In this document: one piece after another, positions 1 to 12,185 of the stretch
Numbering within the stretch: position 1 is the stretch's first letter
How the letters are laid out: every line of letters starts with the position of its first letter
NCBI RefSeq assembly: GCF_021018805.1
Contig: NC_086258.1
Span: forward strand, 21,528,692 to 21,592,691
Direction of reading: 5' to 3'
Source of the DNA: Prinia subflava
Lineage: Eukaryota > Chordata > Aves > Passeriformes > Cisticolidae
DNA: 64,000 bases
Made by a program: the position numbers and the translations under genes
The notes under the pieces: generated by a model
The model's input: only the letters and a program-made list of their open reading frames with translations
What the model was told of the DNA's origin: nothing
The model's database searches: none

Positions 1-719
1 CTTTGAGAGCACTGAAAGCAACTTTTGATTTTAATTTGAGCTGGGATTTTTCCCTGTAACACAACCTTTGACTCCTACAGCTCTGGTTCTGCCTGGAAGG
101 GCTCTGAAAAGCTCCATTCAAAACATTCATCCCAGCACATTTTGAATTCCCAAATGTGCCAGGTTGAAAGGTGATGTGGCAAGGAGATAAATGTACTTTA
201 AAGACTCCCCTTTTTCCAGGGTTTCGGGCAGCTGCACCTTCGAACCCTCTCAGTTCCAAACCACAAGTCAGAGGCATCTCTGCATTAGTGCCGGATTGGA
301 ACTGGAAGATTTAATAGAATTGACAGGATTTAATAGAATTCCCCATCACCTCGGGCAAGAACAACTGAGACATCTCAGATATTTGAAAACAATTAATGCC
401 CCTGACTGCGGACAGGCTGCTAAAAAGAACAGGGCTGCAATGTTTCACTGCAAGGAGCACCCGTGCAGCCTCCTCCCACTCCAGAGGCACTGGCACAGGG
501 ACCCAGGGCCCAAATCAACCTGCAATCAGCATTTCTTCCCTCTTTTCCTTGATGAAAGTGCCATGGTTTTGTCCAGCCTGCATAGCTGGCACTTTGCAGC
601 AGCGAGGGAAAAATCTTGGAAGGCAGAAAGAGGCGGTAAAAAAGGTAAAATGATGAAGGAACAATAAAAAATAGAATTCAGAGTTGTCTTTAGGGAGAGG
701 AGTGGGCTGTCCTTCTATT
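1..719. other. Unique intergenic sequence, no gene found
   Basis: Open frames in both directions overlap one another and none has a recognisable domain or a splice-bounded exon. A T-rich and A-rich composition is seen at 600-670. I see no repeat family here. It ends where a CR1 fragment begins near 720. Confidence 0.5.
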
Positions 720-934
720 CCCAGAATCACGGGATCTCCTGATGTAAAGGACCAAAGGGATCATCACTGCAGCTCCTGTCCCTGCCCAGACCCCCCAACA
801 ACCCCACCCTGGGCACCCCTGGCAGAGCTGTCCAAGCACTCCTGGAGCTCTGGGGCTGTGCCCATTCCCTGGGGAGCCTGGGCAGTGCCAGCACCCTCTG
901 GGGGAAGAACCTTTCCCTGAAATCCAACATAAAC
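720..934 (-). mobile_element. CR1 LINE fragment (3' region, minus orientation)
   Basis: Read on the + strand it starts with a decayed tail (CAGAATCACGGGATC) followed by the typical reverse-complement CR1 body with paired CCAAGCACTCCTGGAGC and CCCTGGGGAGCCTGGGCAG blocks and a CTTTCCCTGAAATCCAAC end. This is the standard layout of a 5'-truncated avian CR1 on the minus strand. It abuts an LTR fragment directly at about 935, so one inserted into or recombined with the other. Confidence 0.75.
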
Positions 935-1182
935 CTCCTGGCTGTAACTGGACAATGAAACCCCAATATGCAAATGGACCAAAACTTATCAAAGTGTGAG
1001 ACCTTGTCACCATTTGTCCATTTTGTGTCCACTTTGTGACCATTTTGGCTCCACCTTGGGTGTAGCCCTGGCCAGGCTCTTGTCCTGCCCAAGGTGTACC
1101 CTAAAGGCCTTCCCATAAATCTCTACTTTATTCTCTTAGCTCTGTCCAGTCTCTGTTCCAGCTCAGCCTTCCCAAGGCATCA
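935..1182 (+). mobile_element. LTR fragment, family A (3' part)
   Basis: The segment matches the 3' half of the complete LTR at 20621-21098: ATATGCAAATGGACCAAAAC, then a GTGTAGCCCTGGCCAGGC block, a GCTCAGCCTTCCC block and the terminal AAGGCATCA. The 5' half is missing; at about 935 the sequence changes to CR1. The retroviral class is inferred from relatives in this window with 4-bp target duplications. No internal gag, pol or env sequence is attached. Confidence 0.8.
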
Positions 1183-3639
1183 GGATGACCTTGGCCAGGG
1201 GCACAGAGCTCCAGGAAAAAAGAACCCTTTTTGCATTTCAAGGCACGGATTTCCATCTCCTGAAGAAAAGCAAACTCACATCCTGCTGCAAATGGCTGAC
1301 ACACGGCTTCCAAGGGCTAATGAATTTCCCAAGAACTCATTTGTAAATCCAATAATTAGTTTATGAATAACAATTAATTAAAACTTGGATCCCCCCAGAA
1401 GTGTAGCATGTCATCTTGTCCTGGGTTCTGATTGATCTTCCCACAGGAATATTGCCAAGGCCTGAGACACATCTATGGGAAAAAATTAACTGGAATCTGG
1501 CACAAAAGCTATATTTTAGTAAAAATTGATTGAAGGGAAATGCAATTATTAATGATTGCCATGTGTAATTGCAGTGATTATGTGCTGCATTCTGGGGGAA
1601 GGACACATCATTCAGACAATTGGCACATCACAGAGCTCCATTTGTCACCAGCTCCCTCCAGGGCTGGACACAGGGGGGTCCTGTCAGGACACTCCGTCCC
1701 AGCCAGGCCCCAGAGGGTCAGGATGGACCTTTGGGAAGGGAACGGAACTTCCCAGCCTGGAGCTCCTGCTGGGAATGTCTGGTGCTGTCCTGGGCTGGGG
1801 TGGGCACAGAGGTGGTGTCACAGGGGGACTGGGGTCACCCTGGCCCAAATCACCCTAAAATATGGTCAGACTTTATTGGTCTTGTTTTAACAAGAAGTGG
1901 AAGCACAAGAAACCCAAAATTCTCGGGAGCAAAATCCTTTTGAAAGTGGCAAAAAATGCTCCAAAATCTCCCCCAACTCCCACTGAAGGAAAAACACTGA
2001 GCAGGAGGGCCAAGTTCTGAAAAGGAGACAACATTTCACTTCATGTCAATGGCAAATTTTAGTTGACTAAAAATAGTGTTTTTAAAGGGAGTCTTCATCC
2101 CACTTACAAAGAGGCAGCACCAGTCTTGTTTCAATGTGACATGTGCCATTTTGCTTCTGAATTTTTTGGTGCAGCAGCTGAAGCAGAATATTCATTATTT
2201 CCCCAATCTCTATGCAACCAAGCGTTAGTTTAAAAAATTAAATCTGAGCTAGACCAATACCTTTTGTCTGCTTTTCAGTTGAGATAAACCTAGACCAGCT
2301 CACAGCTGTACTTGCTCTGCTTTTTAGTCTGCCACTGAATCTGCCTTTATTATTTTCAAGATGATTTCAGGCTGATTCTGCATTTCTTCCCATGCTTAAA
2401 AAGGAGATAATTTGGGTCCTTGATTAGTTTTTGTGTACAAAATTTTAAATTATTTCCAGTAAGTGAGGCAATTCCCAAAGAAACAAACAGTAGCAAGGGA
2501 GAAGTGGCTGTAGCAGCAGTCAGGCTTTTTCTCTGCTGGCTCCTGCAGTGCCCTGAGTCCTGGACAGGCTAAACAAGGCCCTGTGAGGGATGTCTGGTGT
2601 TGATCCCATCCCTCTGGGGCCCCTCCTACTCAGGATATTCCATAATTCCATGATTGTCTGACCCACAGCTCTCCCGTACCCCAGACACTCAGGACATGGC
2701 CTCTGTTACCAGGGCTATTCACAAGTTCCCTTTTTGCTTAAAAACCCTTTTGTGCTCACTGTCCTCAGCCTCCTAAAACCTGAGAATTCTAAAACATCAC
2801 AAAAAGCTCCCATTAAGCCCCAGCTTAGAAGAATTTCAAGCTCAAGGCAGAGCCCAGCCTAGGGATGTGCTCAGAAATGATGGCTGTGCTCACCCAGGGC
2901 TGGGCTGGGGATTGCTCCCAGCGGGAATTTCAGATAAACTGTCCCTGGGGGAGCTTTTCTTTGTCTTCCAAACTGTTAGAAACCCAGAAATTCCCAGTTT
3001 CCCCCTCCATGTAGGAGAAATGCTGGCGTGCTGCAGTCCAGAAAAGCCCTTTTAAGCACTAAAGCAGTTTTAATTCTGCCTTTCAGTAATGATGAGGAAT
3101 AACATGTTATTGTCAGAAGGCTTCTGAGATCACACACAGCCAGGTTTGAAAGTTTATTTGATCTTCTCCTTATTTTTCTCCCAATCCTTAAACTTGGTGC
3201 TCCTTCCTCCGTGTGAAGAATTCTTTGAACTGCTTGAATAGGACAGACCATGCCCTCCTTCTCTGATGCCAGTGAAAAACATCACCCCAAGATTCAGCCC
3301 CTCTCTGATTGGCTTCCTAATGGCCTGGAAAATTGTTGCTCCAGGCATCTTCCATTTCTCCCCACTCAGGCTGGAAAATAAGAAAATAAACCCTTGTCCA
3401 TCAAAGGAAGAGAGAGGAAGATGAACACAAATTATCCACAGGGTTTCCAGGGAGAGCCACCTGCAACCAGACAGGAGGTGAGACCCAGACACGAGAGTTC
3501 TCTTACCTGGATGTCTTTTCCTTCAGCTCCACAGTCAGAGGAAGTTTATCAGTTCCCAGAAAACTTCCGAGCTGTTTGGGCACAAATCCTGGGGGAAAGG
3601 ACACAGCCCAGAAATCCAACCATGCCCTGGGTTGTACCC
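1183..3639. other. Unique intergenic sequence with AT-rich blocks
   Basis: No gene or clear repeat was recognised. Two stretches are AT-rich with clustered TAAT/ATTA cores (about 1330-1560, which includes CAATTAATTAAAAC, and about 2040-2460). Such composition is common in conserved noncoding DNA, but conservation cannot be judged from one sequence. Short open frames here have no domain signature. Confidence 0.4.
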
Positions 3640-3785
3640 AGAGGAGTGTGGGCAGCAGGGCCAGGGAGGGGATTCTGTCTCTGGGCAGACCCCACCTGGA
3701 ACAGTGCTCAGTTCTGGTGTCCCCAGCACAGGAAGGACAAGAGTGAGTTGGGACGAGACCTGGTGACACAGGCTGCGGGGTGGCC
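3640..3785 (+). mobile_element. CR1 LINE fragment (plus orientation)
   Basis: The segment contains the CR1 phrase CAGACCCCACCTGGAACAGT followed by a GTTCTGGTGTCCCCAGCACA block and AGGAAGGACA, in the same order as the distal coding or 3' portion of avian CR1. It is short, decayed and lacks the terminal ATTCTATG-like tail, so it is an internal fragment. Confidence 0.7.
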
Positions 3786-3955
3786 AGCGTGTTATAAGCC
3801 CCACGAAGGTGTATCAAGTTTTGAGTGTGTCCAGCACTTCTCAGAATGGTTCAGGATAATTGTGAGATGGCTGATCGTGTGTGCTTTGAAAAATGAAAGG
3901 TTTTGATAAATTATAAAATAACAAATGATACAAAAACAAAACAGAAGCTGTGCGC

Positions 3956-4286
3956 TGTGGGTCCGATTTTCTGAAGTCTGAGAGTTTGTTAGCTTACCCA
4001 AGAGAAAGTTTTCAGCAGTTTCTTCTTTCTCAGGCAGCTCTGTGTAAATAACTTTTCTTCCCATAACATTTCTGGACAAACAATATGCCTTTCCCATAAC
4101 AACCTCGCTCCCAGGTGTTGTTTGTGTTACTGAACCAATGGAGAGAGGTGTCCATCCTGTGGACCAATAATGTGCCTTTTTAGCACAGCATGTAATAGAA
4201 AGGCTGAAAGGAATTGGTAATAAAGCCTTCTGATGTTCTTCTGCCTGCTGGAGTCAAGCATCTTTGTTTCATGTCCAATTACAACA
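3956..4286 (+). mobile_element. Solitary LTR, family B (6-bp target duplication)
   Basis: The element is 331 bp, begins TGTGGGTCCG and ends TTACAACA. Inside are a CCAAT motif (GAACCAATGGAGAGAGG), a degraded TATA-like region (TGTAATAGAAAGG) and an AATAAAGCC polyadenylation signal. It is flanked by GTGCGC on the left and GTGCAC on the right, a 6-bp duplication differing by one CG-to-CA change, as expected from CpG decay. A close relative with a perfect duplication lies at 30131-30455. A 6-bp duplication is typical of class II (ERVK/betaretrovirus-like) elements; the class is inference. No internal region is present, so this is a solo LTR left by LTR-LTR recombination. Confidence 0.85.
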
Positions 4287-4554
4287 GTGCACAGGTGCAG
4301 TCCTTACACCTGGCCAAGGCACCCCAAAACGCCCTGAGCACCTCTGTGCTCCTCCTTAAGCATACAACGATCAAGGAGGGGTGATTTGGGTTGCTGCCCA
4401 ATAGAAACAGCCACAGGCTTTGAGAAACACCCCAAAGATCCAACAGGTGCCCTGTGCTGGCACTGAGCCAGCCACAGCAAGAAGGGCACAGAACTTTCCA
4501 GCTCATCTTCCTCATATGTTCAGAGGTGAACTGAAACCCTTTTCCTCACTTGGA

Positions 4555-4795
4555 AACATCCACCTGGGTGTGAGGATGTGCTGGAACAACCTGGATAGAG
4601 GGGCTGGAGCAGCTCCCCTGTGGAGCCAGGCTGGGAGAGCTGGGATTGTCCAGCCTGGAGAGGAGAAGGTTGTGTGGAGACCTCAGAGCCCCTGCCAGGG
4701 GCTGGAAATGGGAGGGAAATGGGAGAGAAACCTTAGCAGGAACTGAAGTGACAGGACAAGGGGAATGGGTTCAGACTGAAAAAGGGAAATGTATG
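4555..4795 (+). mobile_element. CR1 LINE fragment (plus orientation)
   Basis: Characteristic CR1 order is visible: GGGGCTGGAGCAGCTCCCCT, GTCCAGCCTGGAGAGGAGAA, an AGACCTCAGAGCCCCTGCCAG block, then GTGACAGGACAAGGGGAATG and GGTTCAGACTGAAAAAGGG. The 3' tail and the rest of the element are missing. It lies in the same orientation as the fragment at 3640, and the two could be one insertion split by the family B LTR and other sequence. Confidence 0.8.
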
Positions 4796-5576
4796 GAAGA
4801 AGAGCTGAGTTTTTCACCTGAAGGGGTATTCATCCTTCTCTTTGTGAATTTTGTGCTTAAATAAATCAACTTATTTCTCTCTGAGAAATCTGGCTTTGCT
4901 TTTCCTTTCCCTAAATACCACACATCTTCTCCGAGTGCCAAATTAATTGTATGGGCGTTTAGTATTAAATATGTTAATTGGTTTATGATTTTAAATTAAT
5001 TAAAGAGTGGTCTTCTGGGAAATTTAGCATCTCCTGTCAAACCACTTTGTTGTTTGCAATGAGTCCAAAATCAAAATATCCCATCCTTCTTCAACTTTCT
5101 GTGGAGTTAAAACTCATTAAATTGTATTAATTTCTTTATTTTTAATTTAGCCTTAGATTTACTTTTTTGCCCCCTCAATAATTGGCTGCAGCTGTTTGGT
5201 GCCTTTGCCACCAGAACCAAGGATATATTTGTGCTGTTAGTGAGGAATTCTTTCTCCTGCTAAATCTGTCACCTCTTCTTTGTCTGGAGGGAGTATGAGC
5301 TGAGGGTTCCCACTTAAATCCGTGTCTTTGAGCCCCTCCAATATTCCTTTGGGAGAGAGAAGTGCCCTTCATCCCAGCCTGTGGCAAATTCCTGAGGGAA
5401 GCTGTAGAGGTGAAGCTGAAATGAGTTTTCTCTGCTGACTAAAATAGGAGATTCAGTGGCCAGAGGGGTGAAATATCAACAGAGCTGATTGAGGAGAGCC
5501 CATTCCTGAGCCAAAGGAGCAGCATTCCTGTTAAACCAGGGGCTTGGGATGGATCTGTCCACACAATTTCCTTAAC
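4796..5576. other. Unique AT-rich intergenic sequence
   Basis: No gene seen. Positions 4920-5160 are rich in TTAATT/ATTAAT words. Nothing in it resembles a transposon or RNA gene that I recognise. Confidence 0.4.
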
Positions 5577-5624
5577 AACTCACAAACAAAACAAAAATGC
5601 AACTCACAAACAAAACAAAAATGC
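5577..5624. repeat. Two tandem copies of a 24-bp unit
   Basis: The unit, CACAAACAAAACAAAAATGC with a four-base link (AACT), occurs twice back to back with no mismatch over the second copy. This is a very recent local duplication or polymerase slippage product. Confidence 0.9.
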
Positions 5625-5835
5625 TCCTTGAGCGCTGAGCTCTGTCTCATCTGAATATAAATTAGAGAACAAAAACAAACAGCAAAACGAACTTGAATCC
5701 CAGAAGTTCTGTTCAGTGGAAAGGAACAGCTCCCTGGCAATGGCCCAAGCAACCCCCTCAGTGGTGGGAAGGTGGAGAGGGGCCCTTTCCCAGCCTTGCT
5801 CTCAGTTCAGAATCCTGCACAGCCCAGGTCACCCT

Positions 5836-6003
5836 TTCTCCTGCCCAGGGTGGGGTCACCATCCCTGGAAGGGTTCAAGAAATGTGTGTATGTGGCACTT
5901 GAGCAGAGGGTTTAGTGGTGAACATGGTGGGGCTGGGGTGGGGTTGGACTGGATGATCCCAAAAGCTTTTTCCAGCCTCCAGGATTCTGGGATTCTGTTC
6001 CTG
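5836..6003 (+). mobile_element. CR1 LINE 3' end (plus orientation)
   Basis: CACCATCCCTGGAAGGGTTC, GGGGTTGGACTGGATGATCC and TTTTCCAGCCTCCAGGATTC are followed by GGGATTCTG, matching the CR1 3' untranslated end and its short ATTCTATG-type terminal repeat. The 5' side is truncated. Confidence 0.85.
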
Positions 6004-7296
6004 TGTGCTGCTCCCTGCTCCTCCCAGCTCCTGCTGGTGTTGCTGGTGCTGCCTCATCCCCTCTCCTCCTGCCTGTCCTACCCCAGCTCAGGGCTAGCCC
6101 AGGGATCCTCTGGATGCAGCACAGAGCAGCCAAGCCCCTCTGCACACTAAAAAAGAAGAGCTGCTCTTCACTGAGAACACAATCTTTTCCTCGCTCTCAC
6201 CAGCAGGTGAATACCTTAGAGCTCCACCATCTCCCCACCCAGGAGATTCGGCTCTTCTGGCACAGAACAATTCTCCCTCACGGATGAGATAATGGAAAAA
6301 TAACAAAAAAGAGAAGAGTTCCCAAGTGGCAGCTTCCTTTATTGCCTGCCTTATTCTCTTCCCCAGATCTGAGAGTGTGAGCAGCTCACAGAGCTGGATT
6401 TAAATCAAAGAGTGTGTGGCCCACAGACAACATCAGTGCCCCATCCTTTGTGCAGGATCTGCTCCTCCTCCCGTGTTTCAGAACCAGGCTCAGAGAGGCT
6501 CTAAAGCTGAGGCTGACAGAGGATGCAACAGCACAGGATGGGAGGAGAAAGGATTTAGGATTTACCCTCCTCCTGTGGGGCTCAGCCTCAGTTTGGACAT
6601 AGTGCAGGGTGGCTTGAGCCCTGTCTGTGTGGTCACTGCCCCAAGGTGAGCCTTCCCCGAACCTCTGTGGGCCTCTGATTGCGTCCCTGAAGGTCCCAGC
6701 CAGAGCCTTGGCCACCCCACCACGAGCTGAGCTCTAAAGGGGCTCTCAGAGCCCCCCACGTGGGCACAGCCCCTCTCTGGCCCTGTGAACCTGGCCAGCA
6801 CCCCAGGACACAGGGGTGGCTTTCCCCTCCTTCCCACCAGCCCTGTGGAGCACAGAGCAGTGCGTGCCAAGGCAGGGGGCACAGCTCACTCCAGGGAAAT
6901 TGTCTTTTCCCGGGGTCGGGTTTGTCTCCTGGCAGTGCACAGAGGCAGCTCCATTATCTGCTGGTGCCAGCACTCCTGGTGCAGAGATGTCTCTAACTAA
7001 AGGCAGGCCCAGCTGTAGATCCAGGAGATCCTAATTACATGTGTGTGAATAAAGCACTGAACGAGATGTGAGAGTCCTTCCCTTCCCCTTGGAGCCAACA
7101 GATCAAAGAGCAAACCCAGTCGTTGGCATCACAGAGCTGTGTGCTTGCTCCAGGACTCCTTTGTCACCAGCTTTGCCTGGGCTGGTGCCAAACTTGGAAT
7201 AAATCAAATAAAGAGGGGTAGGGCTGGTGCTGCAGCCGGGAGAGCAGCTCAGGGGCAGCCCAGGGATGCCCCCAGAGAAACCTCAGTGGGGCAGGG
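6004..7296. other. Unique GC-moderate intergenic sequence
   Basis: Several overlapping open frames on both strands (60-109 codons) share the region, which is what GC-rich noncoding DNA gives. No domain, exon or repeat is recognised. Confidence 0.4.
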
Positions 7297-7735
7297 AGAT
7301 GCCTTAGGATTTATCTTGTATATTTTTCATCTGTTTGTAATCCTGTAATTATTTAGTGTATAACGCTAAACTCCACACACAGTGTGAGCTGCTGCTTTCC
7401 CATTTTGGTCAGACAATTCCTCTCCAGGCCTGGGAATCAAGGACACCTCACTGCTCCAAGCCCTGAGAGATGTAAACAAAAGTGAGGTGCGGGAGCAAAC
7501 TTGGGCTAAATGACCTCATTACCTGAAGCTGTAATTGGAATATGAACCTCCAATATACAAATGGACCAAACTTATAAAAGTGTGAAAACCCATGACTTGT
7601 GGTCCATTTTGGGTGTAGCCCCTGGAGGGCTTCATCTGCCCAAAATGTACCTGAAGGCCCTTCAATAAACAGAACTGCTTTTTATACCTGTAAATTTGTC
7701 TGGCCTCTGTTTTTAAGTAGTCCCAAAAGGCATCA
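7297..7735 (+). mobile_element. Solitary LTR, family C
   Basis: The 439-bp element runs from AGATGCCTTAGGATTTATC to AAAAGGCATCA. It shares with the element at 13805 the words TTTAGTGTATAAC, TCTCCAGGCCTG, ATGTAAACAA and CTTCAATAAA. The ends form the inverted repeat GATGCC/GGCATC shared with family A. Flanks are AGGG and GGGG, a 4-bp duplication with one difference. TATA-like (ACTTATAAAAGTG) and AATAAA motifs are in LTR order. No internal retroviral sequence adjoins. Confidence 0.8.
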
Positions 7736-9411
7736 GGGGGATTTAGCCTCTCTCTGCACAGGTACAGGCACACCCAGCAACACCTGAAGTGCTCAGCTGG
7801 CAGCCAGCACCTGCCCAGGTGGATGAGCTGAGTGGTTTCATTCACTGCCTTCTGCTCCCAGCTGGGAAGAGACAGCTCTGCCCTGGTTCTGTCCTCTGTG
7901 CTGGGGCCAAGGGACAACCTGAACCCGAATTCCCTAAAAAGGTCCCCCACTCCCAGGAAATGTCCCACAAAGATCGGGCTCCTCCCAGCCCCAGGGAGAA
8001 GCTCATGCCCATCCCAAGGTTGTGCCAGGCTCCATGGGCTGGCACAGCTGGAATCTGGAGGCTGGGATGGGCAGGAGAAGGGATTCACCAGCAGGGATTT
8101 GGCCCCTGGGCTGTCCTTGCACCACGTGCCCAATTCCTGATGGAAATGAGGGGTCAAAGAGATGTGCTGGGAAGGTCTGCCCACACCTGCCCCCAAACAC
8201 ATCTGGGAAGATGTTCTCTCCAAGGACACTGATTTGGGGGCTTGCCTTGTCTTCTCAAAGGATTTCAGTGCAGCAGGAAGAGGGGTCTGGTTTCAGGTGA
8301 GGCTTCCAAGAGAGGGAGAGGGTGTTCTGGAAGAACAGAGTCCTTTGGGGTCTTTTGCAAGAGGATTTTTACCCCTGGCACAGTTGAGGAGGGAAGGAGA
8401 CCCTGGGTGCAAAAGTTGAGCGTCACTCTGAGGTGAGTGAACCAAAAGCACCCTCAGCCAACCCCTCTGGACTGCAGGAACTCGTTACTGCAATGCTTCT
8501 AGGGGAGCTCAAAATCCAGGGCAGCCCCCAAGTGTGTGACAAGTCTGTGTGACAGCATCCCCAGAGCTCTGTGCCTCTGGACAGCACAGGAACGTAACCC
8601 TCCCTGCAGAGCCAGACAGAACCAGTTAAATCTCTCCAGGCTTTTCCTGCAGAAAGCTCCAAGTGGCCTTGAGAGGTTCCCAGCAGCTGTCCATCAATTG
8701 CTCTCTCCTGCATTTCATTTCCAGCCAAACACAAGGGTTGGGAGTGTCCCTGGGCTGAGCCTAACCTGGAGAGGTGTCCAGGGCAGTTCATGGCCTGAAG
8801 GGAGTTCCAGTGAAAGCAGCACCAAGAACCTGCCTCTCTGTTGATGTAAGCATTCCTGACAGCCAAAATTAAGGTGAACCACATTTCTAAGGCACTCAAG
8901 AGGCTTTTCAGCTTTTTGGAATGTGTTTGCACACACAAACAGGCCACACTGGCTGTTAAACCTCTCTGGAATGTGAAGGATCATATGAGGAAGGTGTAAT
9001 TCCAGCACTTTGGGAAGTCTCAGCTCAGCTCTCTCCACCTCCAGCGAGGGAGAAGATGCTCCAGTGCCAGCCCTGCCCTCCACAAGAGAGGCAAATCAGC
9101 AGCCAAGGTCACTCGTTCCTCAGCTTTGCTGCATCCCTGGCCAGGTGCCACCCCAGTGTCCCCAGATGGACAAGTGTCCTTGGCCAGGGGGAAGCACACC
9201 TGGCTTCCACTGCCTCGGTCTTGCCAGAGGCAATCCACTGGGAATGAGAGTTACTGGGGAGCTCTGGGAGCAGGGGAAGGGATAAGGACAAGCTTCACGT
9301 GAGTGTTTAACTGCTGTGATTGCAGCTCCTTGGATTTTTCTGTAGTGGACACACAAAAAGAGGTGAACCACAACACAAAGCAGTACAGCTGTGCCCAGGG
9401 ATGAGTGGGGA
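7736..9411. other. Unique intergenic sequence, no gene found
   Basis: Frames of 147 codons (+, 7789-8232) and 174 codons (-, 8423-8947) are open, but their translations show no family resemblance, low hydrophobic patterning and no splice-bounded homology. I treat them as chance frames. Confidence 0.4.
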
Positions 9412-9535
9412 AAATCCCAGAATCCCAGCGTGGGTCAGGATGGATGGGACCACAGCAGATCCTACCTGGTACCACCTCCCTGCTCCAGCAGGGCCATCCC
9501 AGAGCACAGGGCACAGGATTGTCACAGGGATCCTC
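9412..9535 (-). mobile_element. CR1 LINE fragment (minus orientation)
   Basis: After CCCAGAATCCCAGCG, the sequence GGGACCACAGCAGATCCTAC, CTCCCTGCTCCAGCAGGGCC and ATCCCAGAGCACAGGGCACA matches the reverse complement of a CR1 3' region. It is a short, old remnant. Confidence 0.65.
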
Positions 9536-11940
9536 TGCTCCCTCGTGGTTTGGGAAGGGTGGGGAAGGTGTTGCTTATCCAGGGGGGCTGCTGGGCATGG
9601 TGGGATCCCTCTCCCACCCAGGAAACCTCGCTCAGACCTCACCAGGGTTTCCATTCAAGCACAAAAGCTGGATGAGGCCTACTCAGGAAAAGGGAGGGGA
9701 GGGCACAAAGCTCCACCTGAGCTGCTGGGAATTCCATCTCCACTTGCTGAGGGTGAGGTTGGTTCCTAATGGAGGCAGGGATACCTCCTCTCCCTTCTGG
9801 CAGCAGCCCCACCAGGATAACCCCAGGGACAGGCAGGGAACCTCCATGGCCATGGAGGTCAGAGGATTCCCAAATCAAGGCATGGCATTGCTAGTGCCCA
9901 GCTCAGCCTGGTCAAGCTCCCAGGAACTCCTCTGGACCCTCCCCATGCCCCGCACCACGTTTTCCATCTCCTGCAGAGCTCCCAGGCCTGGATTTGGGGC
10001 TGCAGCACCTTCCTGGGATGCACAGAGTGAGTGGAGCTGCTCAACCTCTCCCTGCAATGCTCTCATCTTTCACCAATGTAACAAATAACAGCCACCCCTA
10101 TTTCCCCTGAGTTTGGATAAGCTTTCCCTCTTCGTGGCATTACTGTTTTCTCATGGAGCAATTTCTCCCCTGTCTTGGCTGCTTTTTGCTGTGGCTGAAG
10201 CTGTTTTGATTAAATGAAAATGCTGGCTATTACCAGGGAGGCTCAGGGCTCCTGGAGCATCCAAACCCCCTGCAAGGAGCTGGGGAGGGCACTGGGAGCT
10301 GCTGAGAGGTGCAGGGAGCAGGCTCACACTGAACATTCATCCCTGCACTTCATTAGCTCATGGCCATAAATCCTGTGCCTCAGCTCTCTGTTTTATTGCC
10401 CTCAAACATTATGGACTCTTTCCAAGCCCAAGCCGTGATGTTGGGAATAATCTGTCCAGCAAGCAATAAAGCAATGTGCTTTTAAAAAATTTACTCCACT
10501 GCTTCCAACCCAAGAGAAGAAACCTTTCTTGGAATAATTCTGGGGAAGCAGGGGCTGGGCAGGGATGAGTCAGCTCAGGGGGTGTGGGGAGCCTTCAGGG
10601 CACGTTCAGGCCCCGTGTTTGTCCAAGATGCAGAAAGGCAGAATATCTGCTGCCTGTGTGAAGTGACCTGAACACTTCACAATCACCAGGAGGTTTGTCC
10701 TCCTGACACAGCACCGTGGCCAGGGATTGATACCACCCCTGTTTTATGGAGAGAAGCCTCAGGCAGAGAGTCCAAGGGCACTCAGGAGCCAGGAGGCAAA
10801 GGCAGGAGCTGAAGTGCAGCTGAAGGTCTTTGCTGGGCTCTGAACACAGCTCCTGGCTCTGCCTGCTGCCCTCTTGCTCATTTAATCCCGACTCCAGCAA
10901 AAAGAAAATAAAACACAACAGGTTCCTATTTTCCCATCCCGCTTGAGAAATCCTCTGTCCTTTACTGCAAAGAGTCCCTGCCCTGCTCAGGACAGGGCAC
11001 GGGAGGCCTCCAATGAGGAATTTTTCTCCCCAAATCCGTCTCTGAGCTCCATCTGGGAAAGTCGCACAGAACACATCATAAATCACATTTTAAATATTCC
11101 TGGCTCTGCCATCTACAGGGGTCAAGGGAAAGGCTACCAAAGCATTAGCTCTGTCAAGAGCAAATATCACCACCACTAAATCATATTTGTCTTGAGGTTT
11201 CTAAAGGAAAAAAAAAAAAGGAAAAACCAACCCTATTTTTGTTGTTGTCTCACCTGCACTTTTTACAGCAAAACAAGCTAAATTTTGCCATCTAGAAGAT
11301 AAATTGAGCTCAAAGCCTATTGCAAAGTTCAGCCTGGGAAAGTCTATTTGCCATAAAATTCTGTTCCTTAGTGGAAGTGGTGAATACTTCTTCTTGCCTC
11401 AGATTAATGCATCAAGGTAAAAATCCTCTTTAGCACACATACACATAATTTTCTTACAGATAATATTTATTCAGGTTTCCAAATTGCCCCCCACAACTGC
11501 AAACTGACACTTAGGGCACTGAGAGGTCATTTCTGAGCATCTCTGACATTTAGAGAGAGTGAAGCACTTTGGAAATCCTCCTAATTGACAGCCACATTTG
11601 AGACCTCCAGGTAACGTTAGAAACCCCATTTCCATGTCTGTGCACAGCCAGGGGCTACCTGAACATCTAATTACCAAAGCAATTCTGTAAGAGCTGTGGA
11701 GAAATCATCATGAACTGACTTTGGGCTTCACTTGCATTCCTTCCTGTGCTCTGAGATGGTGCAAATCCAAAGGAGCTGTGCTGCAGCCACTGGATTTGGG
11801 GATGTGGAAGTGAGGGCTGAAGTGAAGTGTAGAATAAGGGCTTTACAGTTAGAAATTATAAAGCAGGTGTGTTTTATTTCCAGCTGGGATACACAGGGGG
11901 ATATGTTCTCCAAACTGTGTGTACCTGGTCAGAACAAGGT
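9536..11940. other. Unique intergenic sequence, no gene found
   Basis: The 227-codon frame at 9405-10088 overlaps the CR1 remnant and other frames and carries no domain. A short A-rich run is at 11206-11224. Nothing else was recognised. Confidence 0.4.
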
Positions 11941-12185
11941 CCAGGTTTAAACACACACTGACCCCACAGACCCACACCTGCCAGGTTTAAATACACACTG
12001 ACCCCACAAACCCACACCTGCCAGGTTTAAATACACATCATAGATTCCACAAACCCACACCTGCCAGGTTTGAACACACCCTGATCCCACAAACCCACAC
12101 CTGCCAGGTTTAAATGTTCATCATTGATCCCACAAACCCACACCTCCCAATTTAAATACACATGGATCCCACACGTCCCCACCTG
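11941..12185. repeat. Minisatellite, about 40-bp unit, about six copies
   Basis: Units start CCAGGTTTAAAYACACACTG and end CCCACAAACCCACACCTG. Unit starts fall at 11941, 11981, 12021, 12063, 12103 and about 12148. The first two are nearly identical; later ones diverge with small insertions. The last copies are degraded (CTCCCAATTTAAATACAC). Confidence 0.9.

Noticed and set aside
236..260. TTCGAACC-like T-loop word suggesting a tRNA
   Set aside because: No matching acceptor stem, D-arm or anticodon arm could be folded around it.
11941..12185. CRISPR-like regularly spaced repeats
   Set aside because: The units are contiguous and degenerate with no unique spacers, and the genome is avian. The same applies to the other tandem arrays.
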